From NCBI GenBank assembly GCA_026119935.1, contig JALRMH010000001.1, forward strand, positions 496,001 to 560,000: 64,000 bases of DNA, given 5' to 3'. Positions 1 to 11,592 of the stretch are shown here, one piece after another. The notes below the pieces were generated by a model. That model saw only the letters and a list, made by a program, of their open reading frames with translations. It had not been told where the DNA came from and ran no database searches. A program made the translations under genes and the position numbers. Source of the DNA: Endothia cerciana. Taxonomy: Eukaryota > Ascomycota > Sordariomycetes > Diaporthales > Cryphonectriaceae. Positions within the stretch are counted from its first letter, which is position 1; each line of letters starts with the position of its first letter.

Positions 1-1070
1 CGGGCTCTCCATGGCGCCCAGCTCGGCGCCCTGGCCGCTCTGTGCTCGCTTGCGACTCGGTAGTAATGAGAACCGCGTGGACGTCGGCGAAGGCGACGCT
101 ATGGGGGAAAGACCCCCGTTGTCCTGGTTGTGGTCGGAGAACTTGGCAAAGAACCCTCGCTTCTTCTGTTGCGGCGGGTGAGGTAGTGGTGCCTGTTGTT
201 GAGTGGTCTGCCTCTTCTCGTCGTCGTTCAGCCCGACCTCCTCGAACGCCTCACCCTCGCCCTCCTCGACGGATGTTGGCGTCTCGTGCTCGAAGAGACG
301 CTGTCGAGGCATCCGCGGGAACCTCGCCGAGTCCATCGATCGGCGGGTGTAGCTGTCTTGGCTCACGATGGGGGAGCGGGCCGAAATGTCCTGTGAGACG
401 TAGGGAGGAAGAGTCAGTCCTAGAAACCTCGCGGCGATGAGGGCTGCGTTTGACATCTGCGGGCAACGACGTACAAAGGAACGGCGGTAAGAATCGAAGG
501 ATTCCCGCGAGATTCCGAACGGCTCGATCTCGCCCATGTCGCTTCTGGTGTCGGTCGAGTTGCGCGAGAGGTAACGGCGAGGCCACGATGCCTTGTCTTC
601 GGTGGGTGATGGCTGTTGTAGTGGGTTTAGCACCAGAGGATATCGCATTGCGCAACAAAAACTGGGGCGCAATTGGAACATACCGGTAGGTAGACACCGC
701 TGTCGTTGACCACTGGACATACGGACAAGAGAATTAGCCGACAAGATCTCATAATGATCACATTAAGGCAGCAAGGAGCAATTGAGCGCAGCTGCGCCCG
801 TCTGCTGCCCCCGGCCAGGGGGGAAGCATTTCATCCATGCTGCGATGCCATGCAAGACTGGGGTGACCTGTCATGCGTACCACTCATCTTGTATTCGCCG
901 GTGTCCTGACTGCGGCGGCTGCTGATGCTGACGGCGGACGAGGCCTTTGAGCCCACGGTGTCAACGCGCTCGAACCCCGGCGGGGTCTTGAGCGCCGGCT
1001 CGATGGTCAAGGGCGGGCGCAGGGCGGCCTCGTCTGCTTGCCGCCGCGCAAAGGGGTTTCGGATCGGCAT
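1..1070 (-). CDS. Conserved fungal protein of unknown function, 5' part (partial at left edge)
   Basis: Model: complement of 881-1070, 684-712, 475-612 and 390 down to the window edge at 1. The frame is open and in phase across all four exons. Introns use GTACGC, GTATGT and GTACGT donors and end in AG. The ATG at 1068-1070 opens a protein starting MPIRNPFARR. Later segments include GFERVDTVGSKASSAVSIS, VVNDSGVYLPPSPTE, SRESFDSYRRSFDISARSP, KKRGFFAKFSD and QSGQGAELGAME. The sequence is rich in Ser, Arg and Pro with no membrane segment, so the visible 249 residues are probably disordered and phosphorylatable. The 29-nt second exon is needed to keep the frame. From memory this N-terminal pattern recurs in filamentous ascomycetes without an assigned role; I do not recognise a function. 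The C-terminal part lies outside the window. Confidence 0.75.
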
Positions 1071-4000
1071 GTCGGCTGCGTGTGGAGGCTGATGATGTCG
1101 GAAGCACCGGAGAGGAGGATCGGGGACGGTGATGGTCAAGTCAGGAACCAATCCACCGAGTACGTTTGGAACTGGAGAGGGTTGAAAGAAGGTCGGGCGG
1201 GCGGGCGTCAAGACAGGTGTGATGTCTTATCGAGTTTTGGCAAAGAAAGCACCGACGGGCTCTCCGGGTGGGTCGGGTCTCAAGGGAAGAAGATCCCGAC
1301 GGGGGCGGTCGAGGCCCTCAAGGCTCTAGAGCACGGATCGGTGGCACGGTAATTTTTTTTATTTTAATTTTGTTTTTTGTTTTTTTTTGGACTACTGGTT
1401 GCCCAAGCTGCCGAACGCTCTGTGTGAACTGGTGAGATTGGTGGGATTGCTGGTGCTGGCAGTCCAATGCCAGATGGGTACAGATGGATACAGTAATGGT
1501 GATCGGCCCAAGTTTAATTTGGCGAGAGATGTGCAGCGTACAAGCTCAATGCAGGGAGCGGATTCGAGGCTGAGAAGAGTGGGTAGGTCGCAAGGTTGCC
1601 GTCAGCTGTTGGAGGAAGGGGTTTTTAGGAATCCTTCGAGAAGGGGTAGGGAGTAGGAGCAGGGCAGGGCAGGGCAGGGCGGTCGGGAGGAGAAAGTCCA
1701 ATCGACGTCTCCCACGCAGGCAGAGGGTTCAGAAGAGGGGGGGGGGCGGTAGGACTTGTCTTGTCGTCCAGCCTTGGAGGATGCGGATGTGGGTGAGGTA
1801 CTGTACTGTTGGTGTGATGTGCGGTCTCGTCCCTCTTTCTACTACCCCTGGACCGGAATTTGTCGATGATCTGATCCCGGGACGAGTCGAGCCAGACATG
1901 CATGGAGGCGTTTTGCTACATAGCATGTCGATGCATGCGGTAGAGCCAAGATCGTCCGTCCTACGCAGCCTCTGCCGTTGTGCCTTGGGAGAAGGGTGGG
2001 AAGGGTTGGCAGCCGCCAAGCAGGGCAGCTTGGCACGCACACACACACACACACACACACACTACCATCTTCTAGCACCAGCACCATCAGCATCATCATC
2101 ATCGATAACCTTTTGGTCATGGCGCCTGTGGGGTCGGGAGACGGCACGGGATCGGCACTCCGCCTTTCCCATCATGACAAGGTCCTGAACCCGTCGTCGC
2201 TGCTCGGCTATCGGCCACGGCGAGGAAGAAACCTGCGAGGCCGTGCCAGAGTGATCAACCTGCGCCTCGACCTCACTGACGCCATGGCCTCACCCTGAAC
2301 ATTGTACTAAATACCCGCCCTGCTTCCATGTTTTAGACGTTTAGGCGTTCGACCACAGCCTCGAAGCCAGCCCCCAAACAAACTGATGATGTATCCCTCG
2401 TCCCTCTGCCCTTTCTCCTGCTTCTTTTCCCTTTCTCTATTTTATTATTATCAATATCAAAATCAAGGGGGATGAGCCAGGCGCACTCCTCCTCGACCCG
2501 GGAGCACCCGGCATGTGCAGCTCTTTGCGGTTGCAGCCGACGACTCGTGAGACCGGTGGCCTGACACAGACACAAGGGGTCCTGCTGCCGTCAGATGTAA
2601 CAACCCTCGAGGCTGGGCAGGGACTGGCTCTTCAAGCTTGGTGTCCTCCAAGAAGGGCCCCCGGATCTGCGGTCCGGGCTCGGCCTCTTAGTCCGGGCTC
2701 CTGCGTCCCGGGCGCGAGATCGAGGAGGGCATCCGGAGGAGAAGCCATCGCGGGGTCTCCGGATCCGAAGGGGATCTGCCCCGTCCTCGGGCCTGCCCGG
2801 CGGGCGCCAGGGCTTCTCCTTATCCCCTCAGGCCAGCAGGCGTGGCGAGCGAGGTCTTTCCGAGGTCCTCTGTAAGACGGACCAAAGAACAGCCGGTCAG
2901 TGCTGACGACAGCCCCTCGCTGCCACACCAAGCAGCCCTGCTTCGCTACCACAAACCCTCTCTGCGGTTTAAATTATATTGAGGCGGTGCATGTACAAAT
3001 ACGCCTGCTGGCGGGTCTTAGAGGATTGTTGCGTCCGTGGCTCGTCCGCCGCGCCATCCAGGAACTGGTGAGGGCTTGGGATCGTCCAGGCTCGTTCTCC
3101 ATTCCTCTCCCTCGGATTGCTTCTACGTGAGTGGCTCCACCGCTATATACCAGTAGCGGCGATCAGCCACACTACTGCACGAGACGGCGCCGGCTGCTTG
3201 TCTGACTGAGAAGCACACAGGGCTAGGGGGCATCGTCACCTGAGGCATCAGGGCCGCAGATAAGCCAGTCGGTATGTCCGTCCAATGTACTATGGTGGTC
3301 ATATTTGCGTGTACAACACCCATAACCACCGAGTCTCTGGTACATCTATCTGATATGGCTGGTGTTTTTCCTAGACCCTGCATGCATGGCGAGAAGAACG
3401 AATGCCGTTGTCAGGTTCAAGCCGTGTGGAAGACAAGGGAATGGGCCAAATCCGGTTGAGACCTATTATTAATCAATGTCTTCGTGACGACAGCTGCAGC
3501 GTGTCGCACGCCAGAGGCTCATGTACAGGTACCTACATACCTTTGTGACCTCCCTGTGGGCATCTACCACACACGGTATGGCTAGCGGGCTTGAGCCTGA
3601 TCCCCAGAGACGGTCAAGGCAAACGGCGATGCACGTACTCCCCTGCCCCCCCCCCCCCCCACACCTCCCCGGCTGTCCACCCCCCTCGCCAGACACGCCA
3701 GGCAGGGCCAATTTGCAGCTGAAGGATCTCCTCTGCGGGATGCGTTTTCTGTGCGCATCTGCCTTCTTCAACCACAATGAGGAGCGTAAGGCCACGCGGC
3801 GCATTCACCATCCAAAAACCTGGCCCTGCGATCATAATTACTCTCGAACCTCCTGTCCGGCTTGGGATACCTTCCCCGCCACGCGCTGAACCCGACCATA
3901 CCCACAAGCTTTTTGGCCCCCCTCCCCCCGGTTCCGTACTCTGATCCCGGACCCGCGGTATCCTCCGCATACCGCCATACACGTTCCCCGGGGCTCTGAC

Positions 4001-4091
4001 CCGACGAAGCGCACGCCGACACGTCACGGGACAGACCGACACGGCTTCCGCAGAGCGCTCCGTCGCCGCCGCCGGTCCGGTCCACAACACC
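1071..4091. other. 3.0-kb intergenic region between divergent genes
   Basis: Separates the divergent genes starting at 1070 (-) and 4092 (+). It holds a T-rich tract at about 1352-1388, a GGGCA-type short repeat at about 1656-1681, an (AC)12 microsatellite at about 2039-2062 and a C run near 3647-3660. The open frames inside are short, overlap on both strands and carry no recognisable motif, so I annotate no gene. The proximal parts presumably serve as promoters and leaders of the two flanking genes. Confidence 0.6.
2039..2062. repeat. (AC)n microsatellite, about 12 units
   Basis: Pure AC dinucleotide run in intergenic DNA, followed at about 2085-2104 by a short CAT/CAG-type triplet tract. 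Confidence 0.9.
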
Positions 4092-7000
4092 ATGTCCACC
4101 CCGGACACCGACGCCGCCATGAATGGCATGGAGGACAGCGTGACCGTGCAGGTGAACGGGGACGGCAGTGGGGAGGCGAGCACGACACCACCGCAGCAAC
4201 AGCCGCCCAACAACGCCGGCGTGCCCAAGCCCAAGCGCCTGGCGTGTATGGTATGTCGGAAGAGGAAGCTGAGGTGCGACGGTAACAGGCCGTGCTGTAG
4301 CACCTGTACGCGGTTGGGCCACGACTGCGCGTACGACGAGGTGAGGAGGAAGAGCGGACCCAAGCGTGGATACGTGAAGGCCCTGGAGGAACGGCTGAGT
4401 GCGTGTGCCCGTTATCCCCTACCGTCCTGGCCCGCACGCCCTGTCTGGTCTTGCGAGCTGCTGGAGCGAGCCGCGCCCCTCCCCCCCCCCCCCGCTGACG
4501 TGGACGGGTTGCAGAACAAGTCGAGACGCTGCTCAAGACGCAGGAACCACCAGCTGCTCCCAGGACCGTTAACAAAGATGCGCCCTCCATCAGTGTCCGC
4601 GCCGAACCCAAGATCAGCGACACCACACCGCCAGTGGCGAACCTCAGTGTCCCTGACCCGTCCATCAATGTTGGCAGCGGTCGAGATAAGGACCGCTGGG
4701 ACTTCACCGCGGATAACTCCCCCGGGCCACAGCCGACCGGACCCGATGCCTTCGACTTCAACTCGATCACCATGCAGAACAACTTCACGTGGGAGATGAT
4801 AGGCCTGGGCTTGGAGGAGCCTCTGCCCCCACAGGAATCCATCGATGAATTGTGAGGAACCCCTGGCCCCCCCCCCCTTCTGCCTGCCATGTGTGTTGTG
4901 GCGCAAGACTAACAAGGGGTGAACCGCAGCCACCAGATATACTTTGAGAAGATTCACCCTTCCATGCCGATGATACACAAATACCGCTATCTCGCGGCTA
5001 TGAACCTGTAGGTCTTGTCTCGGGCCGGTGGAGGCTGGTGGCTGACTGGCCGTACAGAGCTCCGAACCAGCGGCCGCCCGTGTGCCTCAGATACGCGATA
5101 TGGACACTGGCATGTTCGGTATCAGACAAATTCACGTCCCTCAGGGATCTGTTCTACCAGAGGACCAGGAAATACGTCGAAGCCGACTACATCAAGGGGT
5201 TCGGCGAGCACCTGATCTCCGTCGCCCACGCTCAGACCCACTGTCTGCTTGCCCAGTACGAGTTCAAGATGATGTTCTTCCCGAGAGCTTGGATGAGCTC
5301 CGGCTCCGCCGTCCGGCTGTGTCAGATGATGGGACTGCACAGACTTGACGGTGCCGGTTTGGACGTCAAGATGTGCATCCCCCCACCGCGGGATTGGACC
5401 GAGAGGGAGGAGAGGAGGCGGACGTTCTGGATGGCTTTTACCAAGGACAGATACGCCAGCATCGGCACCGGATGGCCCATGACCATCGACGAGAGAGACA
5501 TCATGACCAACATGCCCTCATCGGAGGACGCGTTCGACATGAGCAGGCCCGAGCAGACACAGACCCTTGCAGAATGCATGACCCCAGCTGGTGCTGCAAA
5601 TATCTCTACCATGGGCGGGGTCGTCTTGATGGCGTGCCTGTTTGGCCGAAATCTTCTCCACCTTCATCGACCAGATGTCGATGATCGAGATCACGATCTG
5701 AACGGAGAGTTCTGGAAGCGGCATCGAAATCTGGACAACATCCTCCTCAACACTTCTCTATGTCTGCCGCCTCACCTCAAGTTACCAGCCGGCCTGTCGA
5801 ACCCCAATGTCATCTTCACCAACATGTGTATCCACACCTCGACTATTTGTCTCCACCAGGCCGCGATTTTCAAGGCAGACAAGAACCGGCTGCCCGCCTC
5901 AGTGAGCGCCGAGAGCAAAGTTCGTTGCATCACCGCAGCGAACGAGATTGCCAGCACGATGAGGATGATCTCGCACATCGATCTCTCTACTGTGAGTCCT
6001 CGTTATTGCCATGCTCCGGCCCAGGCTGCCAGCTGACCACCCCCCCCCCTCCCCCAAAACAGATCAATCCCTTCACATCCTTCTGTCTCTATGTCGCTGC
6101 CCGAGTCTTTGTGCAGTACCTGAAGAGTCGACCCGATGAGAGCCAGATTGCCGACTCTCTGAGATTCCTGCTTGCGGCGATGGGCGCGCTAAAGAGGCGG
6201 AACCCGCTGACAGAGTCTTTCCTGGTCCAGCTGGACGTGGACCTCGAGGCTCTCGGGGCGCGCATCCCGAAGCTGAGGTCGGCTTTCCCACGCAGTACGG
6301 ACCCGAACAGCGTAAGTTCCTGCCACCGACATCATTGTAAACAACGATTTTTGGCTAATGCGATCGCACAGCGTTCTTCGGGCCTCCCGGGGACCATTTC
6401 GACACCTCCGAGTGACAAACACGCCCAGGGGCATGGTGTTTTGGCAAACACATCGAATGAGTGCAACTACTTAAGTGTGTTCGAGGACGGCGGCGAAGCT
6501 GGGAAGACTCCCGATATCATTGAGATTGATCCGGCCCTCACGGGCGCTCCTCAACAACCAATCCCGAGCTTCAGCGCGATGAACGCGCGGTGGCGGAACG
6601 AGGGTTCCGCGGCAATTCTCGCGCAGATGCGACAGGCCGGGCCCAATGCGAGGTTTTTCGGGTCGAGTATTATACAGGACTTGAGTGCCGAGAACACTGG
6701 CGATATGTCCCTCTCACCGGACGCGGCACAGTCTTCAGACAAACCGACGCCCAACTCGAACACCTCTGCCTCGGACCGGCACAACAGCGGCAGCGGCAAC
6801 CTAACCGCTGCGGGCAGCAGCAGCCGGTCGGGACCAAACTCCTTCGAGGCCTCCCCAGCGTCCTCGTCTGCGAACATACAGGCACAGGGCCGCCGCACGC
6901 AGGGAGACACCGTGCACAACATATTTGACAGCCTAGCCGATGGTCCGGCTGGGCCTGACATGCCGACTGGACTTACACCGGGCAGGCAGTTCGGCATGTC

Positions 7001-7181
7001 GATGGAGACGCCCAAGGATCCGACGGGCTCTGGCGACGTCACCGGAACGGGCGACTTCACCTGGGAGAGCTTTGCTGCAGGCGGCACGGGGATGACGCCG
7101 ATGAGCGAGGGCATGTTGCGGACGATGTTGCAGATGGGGCCAATGGAGACCATGGATTTGGGATGGGACAACCCTACCTGA
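4092..7181 (+). CDS. Zn2Cys6 fungal-type transcription factor
   Basis: Model: 4092-4398, 4515-4851, 4930-5007, 5058-5991, 6063-6311, 6372-7181; 2,715 nt, 904 residues. The binuclear zinc cluster is complete: C52, C55, C62, C69, C72, C79 (CxxC, six residues, C, six residues, CxxC, six residues, C), with an extra Cys at 68. A linker (SGPKRGYVKALEERL) and a short coiled coil (KQVETLLKTQE) follow, as expected for a dimerising regulator. Residues from about 215 to 560 match the fungal-specific regulator middle domain, with segments such as YFEKIHPSMPMIHKYR, LRYAIWTLACSVSDK and EERRRTFWMAF. The C-terminal part is Ser/Thr/Gly/Asn-rich, a likely activation region. Expected role: nuclear DNA-binding regulator; target genes unknown. 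The last intron (6312-6371) is 60 nt and stop-free, so retention would add 20 residues. It faces the RTA1-like gene tail to tail. Confidence 0.9.
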
Positions 7182-7736
7182 TCGCGCCAGGCTAAAGGAG
7201 CCAGGGCACTCGGGTTGGAAATGCATTACTGAATGGCGTTATGGGTCGATCTCTATTGGCGATATGAGAGTCGTGTCCGGCACTAGGTTGATATATTTTC
7301 CTCGGCCGCCGGAGGACCTGGCCTCAGGCTTGGACAATTGCACGGTACCTTGTGCACGGAAGTCAGCACATGGATTTTTGGATATGGCTGGGCGGATATG
7401 GTCTGGCGTCCTGATCTCCGACATGATATCTAGCTGCGGCTGCAGCTTGTATGTAAAAGTACAGCATAAACTCTCCCATCTTGAGAAGGGGCGTGATGGC
7501 CCATCCCCGCCTCTAGCACACTGGATCTGTATGATTTGGTACAAAGCACGTCCGATGAAAATCCTAATGAAGACCTACAGTGCGCCTCGCAAGTGATGTG
7601 AACTGGTAAGTTTGCCTGTGGCATTTGTTTGGTGATTCATTGTACATGACCGATCCCAATCCATGACACAAGCCATAATCCGCCGTCCCAAACTCCGGGT
7701 ATCTTGGCAAGGCAATTTCGTCTCCCACACTCCCTG

Positions 7737-9544
7737 CTAGTGCTGCGAATAAAGCGACACGGAGTCGCTCCTCCCAAGCTCGCCGTCCTCCTGGCCCCCC
7801 TCGCGCCGTTCCTGTGACGTCTCCGCCCTCTTGCTCGGCATCCGCGGCGGCAGCACGAAGGACCCGACCTCCCAGTCCTCCTGGTCCCCGGCGGCCCTGA
7901 TGGTCCCCGCCCTGCTGGGATGGAGGGGCGTGGAGTACGTGGACGACAGCGTCGCGTCCTCCAGGTCGTCGCCGCCGCCGCCGCCGCCCCGCGGGCCGCC
8001 GCGGTGCGGGTCCCTCGTGCTGGGCTTCCGCGGCGGCAGCACGAACGACTCGACCTCCCAGTCGTCCTGCCCGGCGCTGCTGGACATGGTGCCCTTCCTG
8101 CTCAGCTGCCGGAGCGGCCCGACGTAGGACTGGGCCTCGAGCCGCTCCTCCTCCTCCGCCTCGGCCTCCATGGGCGACAGGTGCCGCGTCTCGGCGGTGA
8201 TGTCCTGCGAGCGCCGCCCCTCCGCCCCGTAGTCCGGACCCGCCGCCGCCGCCCCCTCCTCCTCCTCCTCCCCCCCGGGGCCTTCCTCGTACCGGTAGTA
8301 CGGATTCGCCTCCAGCACGCGCGACCCGCGCCTCGACCCGTCCGACGAGCCCGCCTCGGACGGGGCCATGAGCTTCGAGCTGAACAGGGGCGGCGGGCTC
8401 ATGACCTCGGCGGACAGGTGGTCCGCCCACGACTCCGCCATGTCCGGCCCCCGGGTGGTCAGCGTGGTCCCCGAGCTGAGCCGCTTGCCCCCCAGCGCCG
8501 CCGCCTCGCCGAGGTAGGCCGTCGACGGCGGCCGTGTGCTCTCGACGTCGTAGGCGGCCTTGCCCCGCGCGCTGCTGCTGCCGCCGCCGTCGGTCCAGGC
8601 CGCCGGGTGGAAGACGGCGAGCGAGACCAGCGCCTCCGTGAGCGGGAGGCCCTCCGCGACGAGCCAGGCGACCTGGTCCCGCGCGAGGGGCCCGCCGATC
8701 CCGCCCCAGGATGCGGCCGTGCGGTAGGCGCAGCGGACGAGGACGCAGATGCCCGCGAGGGGGAGGGCGACGAGGAAGACCTTGAGGCGCGCGCCGGGGG
8801 CGACATGGCCCGGCCCGGCCCGGCGGTGGTGGTGGTGGTGGTGGTGGTGACAAGTCGTGTAGCCGTATCCCCGGCCGGCGCTGCTGCCCGCCCGGGCGTA
8901 GGCCACGGCCAGGAGGCACAGGGCACCCGCCAGGAGGAGCGTCTGCAGGAGGAGGCCCGCGGAGAGGATGGTCTGCCCCGTGTGTCCCGCCCCGGCAAGT
9001 AGGAGACCCCATGGCCCGGCACCGCGGGCTCCGGAGAATGTCACGCCCAGCCCGACGGTCTGGATGAGCAGGAGAGCGACGTCGCTCCATATAAAGAGGC
9101 GGAGGTGGGCGTTGGGCGAGAGGAGGGCGTGTTCGGGCCCGAGGGTCTCTAGAACGGGGTTGGTCACGAGGTGAATGCTGGTGAGAGATTAGCCTGGGTT
9201 GCTCACAGACCGAGGTCGCCCCCCCCTCGGAATGAGAGGCTGGGATGAGCCTACCCGATGGTGATGAAGACAGGTGCCAGCGTCGACAAGCTAAAGTTTG
9301 TGGCGTATGTCACATACCCCCACGGCTGGAATCGTAGTGCGTATGCCGTTATCTCAAGTATGTAGGCCACGCACAGGACGGAGCTGAAGACGATGTAGCG
9401 CCTCGTCTTCACAGTAATGGCGAGACATGCTGCCAGACTTATGGCGGTCAGGCCGACAAAGAAACCATTGGCTAGTTTGCTGGCGCCGCCGCCGTATGGC
9501 GTGTCGTAGACGTCGAGCCATTTCGGGCCGCTTGGTGAAGCCAT
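7737..9544 (-). CDS. RTA1-like seven-transmembrane protein with long cytosolic tail
   Basis: Model: complement of 9255-9544 and 7737-9177; 1,731 nt, 576 residues. The ATG at 9542-9544 gives MASPSGPKWLDVYDTPYGG. The intron 9178-9254 runs GTAGGC to CACCAG and keeps the frame. Seven hydrophobic segments are visible, three in exon 1. Family-like landmarks are YILEITAYALRF (TM2), LFIWSDVALLLIQTVGLG (TM4), VRCAYRTA after TM6 and an FHPAAW segment after TM7. The RTA1/RSB1 family is tied to lipid-translocating export and toxicant resistance at the plasma membrane; substrate specificity cannot be read here. Unusual parts are a run of eight His between TM5 and TM6 (DNA near 8826-8849) and a tail of about 300 residues, rich in Gly, Glu and Ser, with a duplicated DWEVxSFVLPPRxPS motif. 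Overlapping open frames on both strands here are GC-driven shadows. Confidence 0.85.
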
Positions 9545-11592
9545 CTTGGGAATCTCTGCCTCGGACCGGATAGAAACGAGAAGACGTTCAAGGGGTGAGA
9601 AGATGTACAATAACAAGCCATGCCAGGAATATAATCGCACCCACACCAGCCTTTCACATTGTGATCAGCGGCGAAGACCTTGAGCAGCTCCATTTATTTT
9701 CTATTAAATTTTTTTTTTTTTGGTACGTCACCCATCCCAAACCTGAGAGGCGATGGGATACGATCTCCCACTGCGCACCATCAACCCAAGGCAGAGGACC
9801 TCGTGTCTGTCGGCCCCACAGCTGCACCTTACGAGGCTTGTTTCGAGCGAGTTTCCGGGGTGTGGGCTGTCTGGGCCAGTCCTGACGTGCAGACACAGCG
9901 CGTTGAATGGCGGAGATCCATGCAAAGATCGGCCGCAGCGCCACTTTACGGCGGATCCTGGAGGCTGGGCTGCCTCGTCACACAGCCCCACTGCTTATAG
10001 CGGGTGAAAGCAGCTGAGGACTTTCGACAAATGGTTTCGTGTTGGATGTGCCATGTATTGCTGTGTATTCCGAAGCTTACACGTTGCGAAACACGTCCCT
10101 CCAATGGGGTCTGCTGGTGACGTGCGGCCGAACAGCGTGAGAGCCACATGAGTTCTGCGGAGGGAATTCTTAAGGTCTTGCCAGGCGGGAGGAGATGGTC
10201 GGAGCTCACCCTAGCCGAACAAACAGTGTCATGTAAAGCGTTGTGCCCCGACGGCCGTCTCGAGAACATCAGGCGCTTTGCCTTCTTCGATGTTGTTCGC
10301 ATGCAGGGAGAGTCCAATCCGTGACCCGGCGCGGGTGCCCAGGCCAGCCGGACAGCCCACTCTGAGTGATCATACCGCCCACCCCTGATCAAAGAGAACG
10401 AACGCTTCCGAGGCGACAGATGCTGATGTGATCTTTTGGTGGCTCTTTTCCGACCCTCCTTTGATTGAGACTCACCATGCCTTTGAGTGTCAACGAGGTC
10501 GAAATGAACTGCATCCATGATGCACAGGCTGCAGAGCATCGCTTCCTCGCTGAACTTGGCCGCTTGAAGGTACTCCGACTTGCCGTTCTGGATCATATAT
10601 GATGATCACGAAACGGGACATGGCGAGGTGACGATCTCATTGGAAGGTTTGTGCGAGAGTGTGCCCGCAATATGAGCAAGACAGGGCGATACAGATAGAG
10701 ATGCCTTGGGGGAGGGGGCGGGTTAGCTCATGTCTTCACCCAGATTGGACGGGGCGTGAGGTCATAGTATGCAACGCGTCTTGAACAGTCGACGGATCTG
10801 CAACCCCCTTGGTAGCTTTTGGTCTGCGTGGACATCAGCACTTGAAGAGACCACCTCGAGCCAGAGGCAGGCAAAACCAGATCCGGCCGCCAGTATAGAG
10901 TTGTCGCCATCGCGGCCTAGACGGGAGGCCCGTCCGCCTGGCCGAATGTACCAGTACAGTTACAGCCACTTGTCAGCAGAGTACTGCAAAGTTGTTTTCT
11001 GTATGCAGCATCGAGCTGCAGTGTATTGCGTTATGGTATGACCAGGTTGGTCTTGCCAATCCTTGTCTTGAGGTGGTGGTCAAGCCTTGTACTGTCAATC
11101 AACGCGGTTCGCGACTTTGATGGTTGTCCAAATGGAGCGACAGGGATTAGAATAAGAAGAATAAAAAGAATAAAAGTTGGGTGCACGGACCACCGCGGCA
11201 GGTAGTCGGAGTGGGAACTGGGTCGGTTCCCTTACCATAGTGTATGGATGGGCGGGTGCAGGTGGGGCCAAGAATCTCCCTCCGCTTTTCGAAAAGGGCA
11301 CGCGAGAGAAGAAAAGTCGGGAAAAGAAAGAAGAAGAAAAAAAAAAGTAGTCTGCAACCTCGCCTGCAACGCGACCAGCTGCCATCGATCTGACAAGATC
11401 GTGGTTCGACACAGCTCCCACCAGGAGAAGCCTACCATGTCCCATCAGCCTTTTCAAGCATTCATTACTGCCTCACTCAACACCTTTCACTTAGCATAAG
11501 TCAGACACTGCAGAGGGATTGGGCATCCTCCAACACCAGCCTCCTCACCTCACTCACCTCACCTCAACGTCACCACCGACACTCTTGAGCAT
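9545..11592. other. Intergenic region between the RTA1-like gene and RRN3
   Basis: A 2.0-kb spacer serving two divergent genes. A T-rich tract lies at about 9705-9721 and an A/G-rich tract at about 11320-11346, some 250 bp before the RRN3 start. The only open frame of note is the 216-codon one at 9946-10596 (-), listed separately as a weak candidate. CT/CA-rich sequence (CTCACCTCACCTCA) just before the RRN3 ATG is typical of a fungal leader. Confidence 0.5.
9946..10596 (-). CDS. Weak candidate gene or exon, no family recognised
   Basis: An ATG-started open frame of 216 codons, preceded in frame by a TGA. The first 43 codons (beginning MIQNGKSEYLQAAKFSEEAM) have GC-rich third positions like the real genes around and end at a good splice donor (GTGAGT at about 10470). 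A possible acceptor (CACTCAG near 10363) leads back into the same frame, and another donor-like GTGAGC lies near 10213. This could be a small spliced gene, an exon of a larger one, or chance. I do not recognise the sequence, and the part between the proposed splice sites is Lys/Arg-rich and less protein-like. Confidence 0.25.
   Translation of the reverse strand: MIQNGKSEYLQAAKFSEEAMLCSLCIMDAVHFDLVDTQRHGESQSKEGRKRATKRSHQHLSPRKRSFSLIRGGRYDHSEWAVRLAWAPAPGHGLDSPCMRTTSKKAKRLMFSRRPSGHNALHDTVCSARVSSDHLLPPGKTLRIPSAELMWLSRCSAARHQQTPLEGRVSQRVSFGIHSNTWHIQHETICRKSSAAFTRYKQWGCVTRQPSLQDPP

Noticed and set aside
7564..9090. Long overlapping open frames on both strands over the RTA1-like gene (508 codons -, 360 codons + at 7920-9002)
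   Set aside because: They result from extreme GC3 and low-complexity triplets; only the chosen frame gives seven membrane spans and family landmarks.
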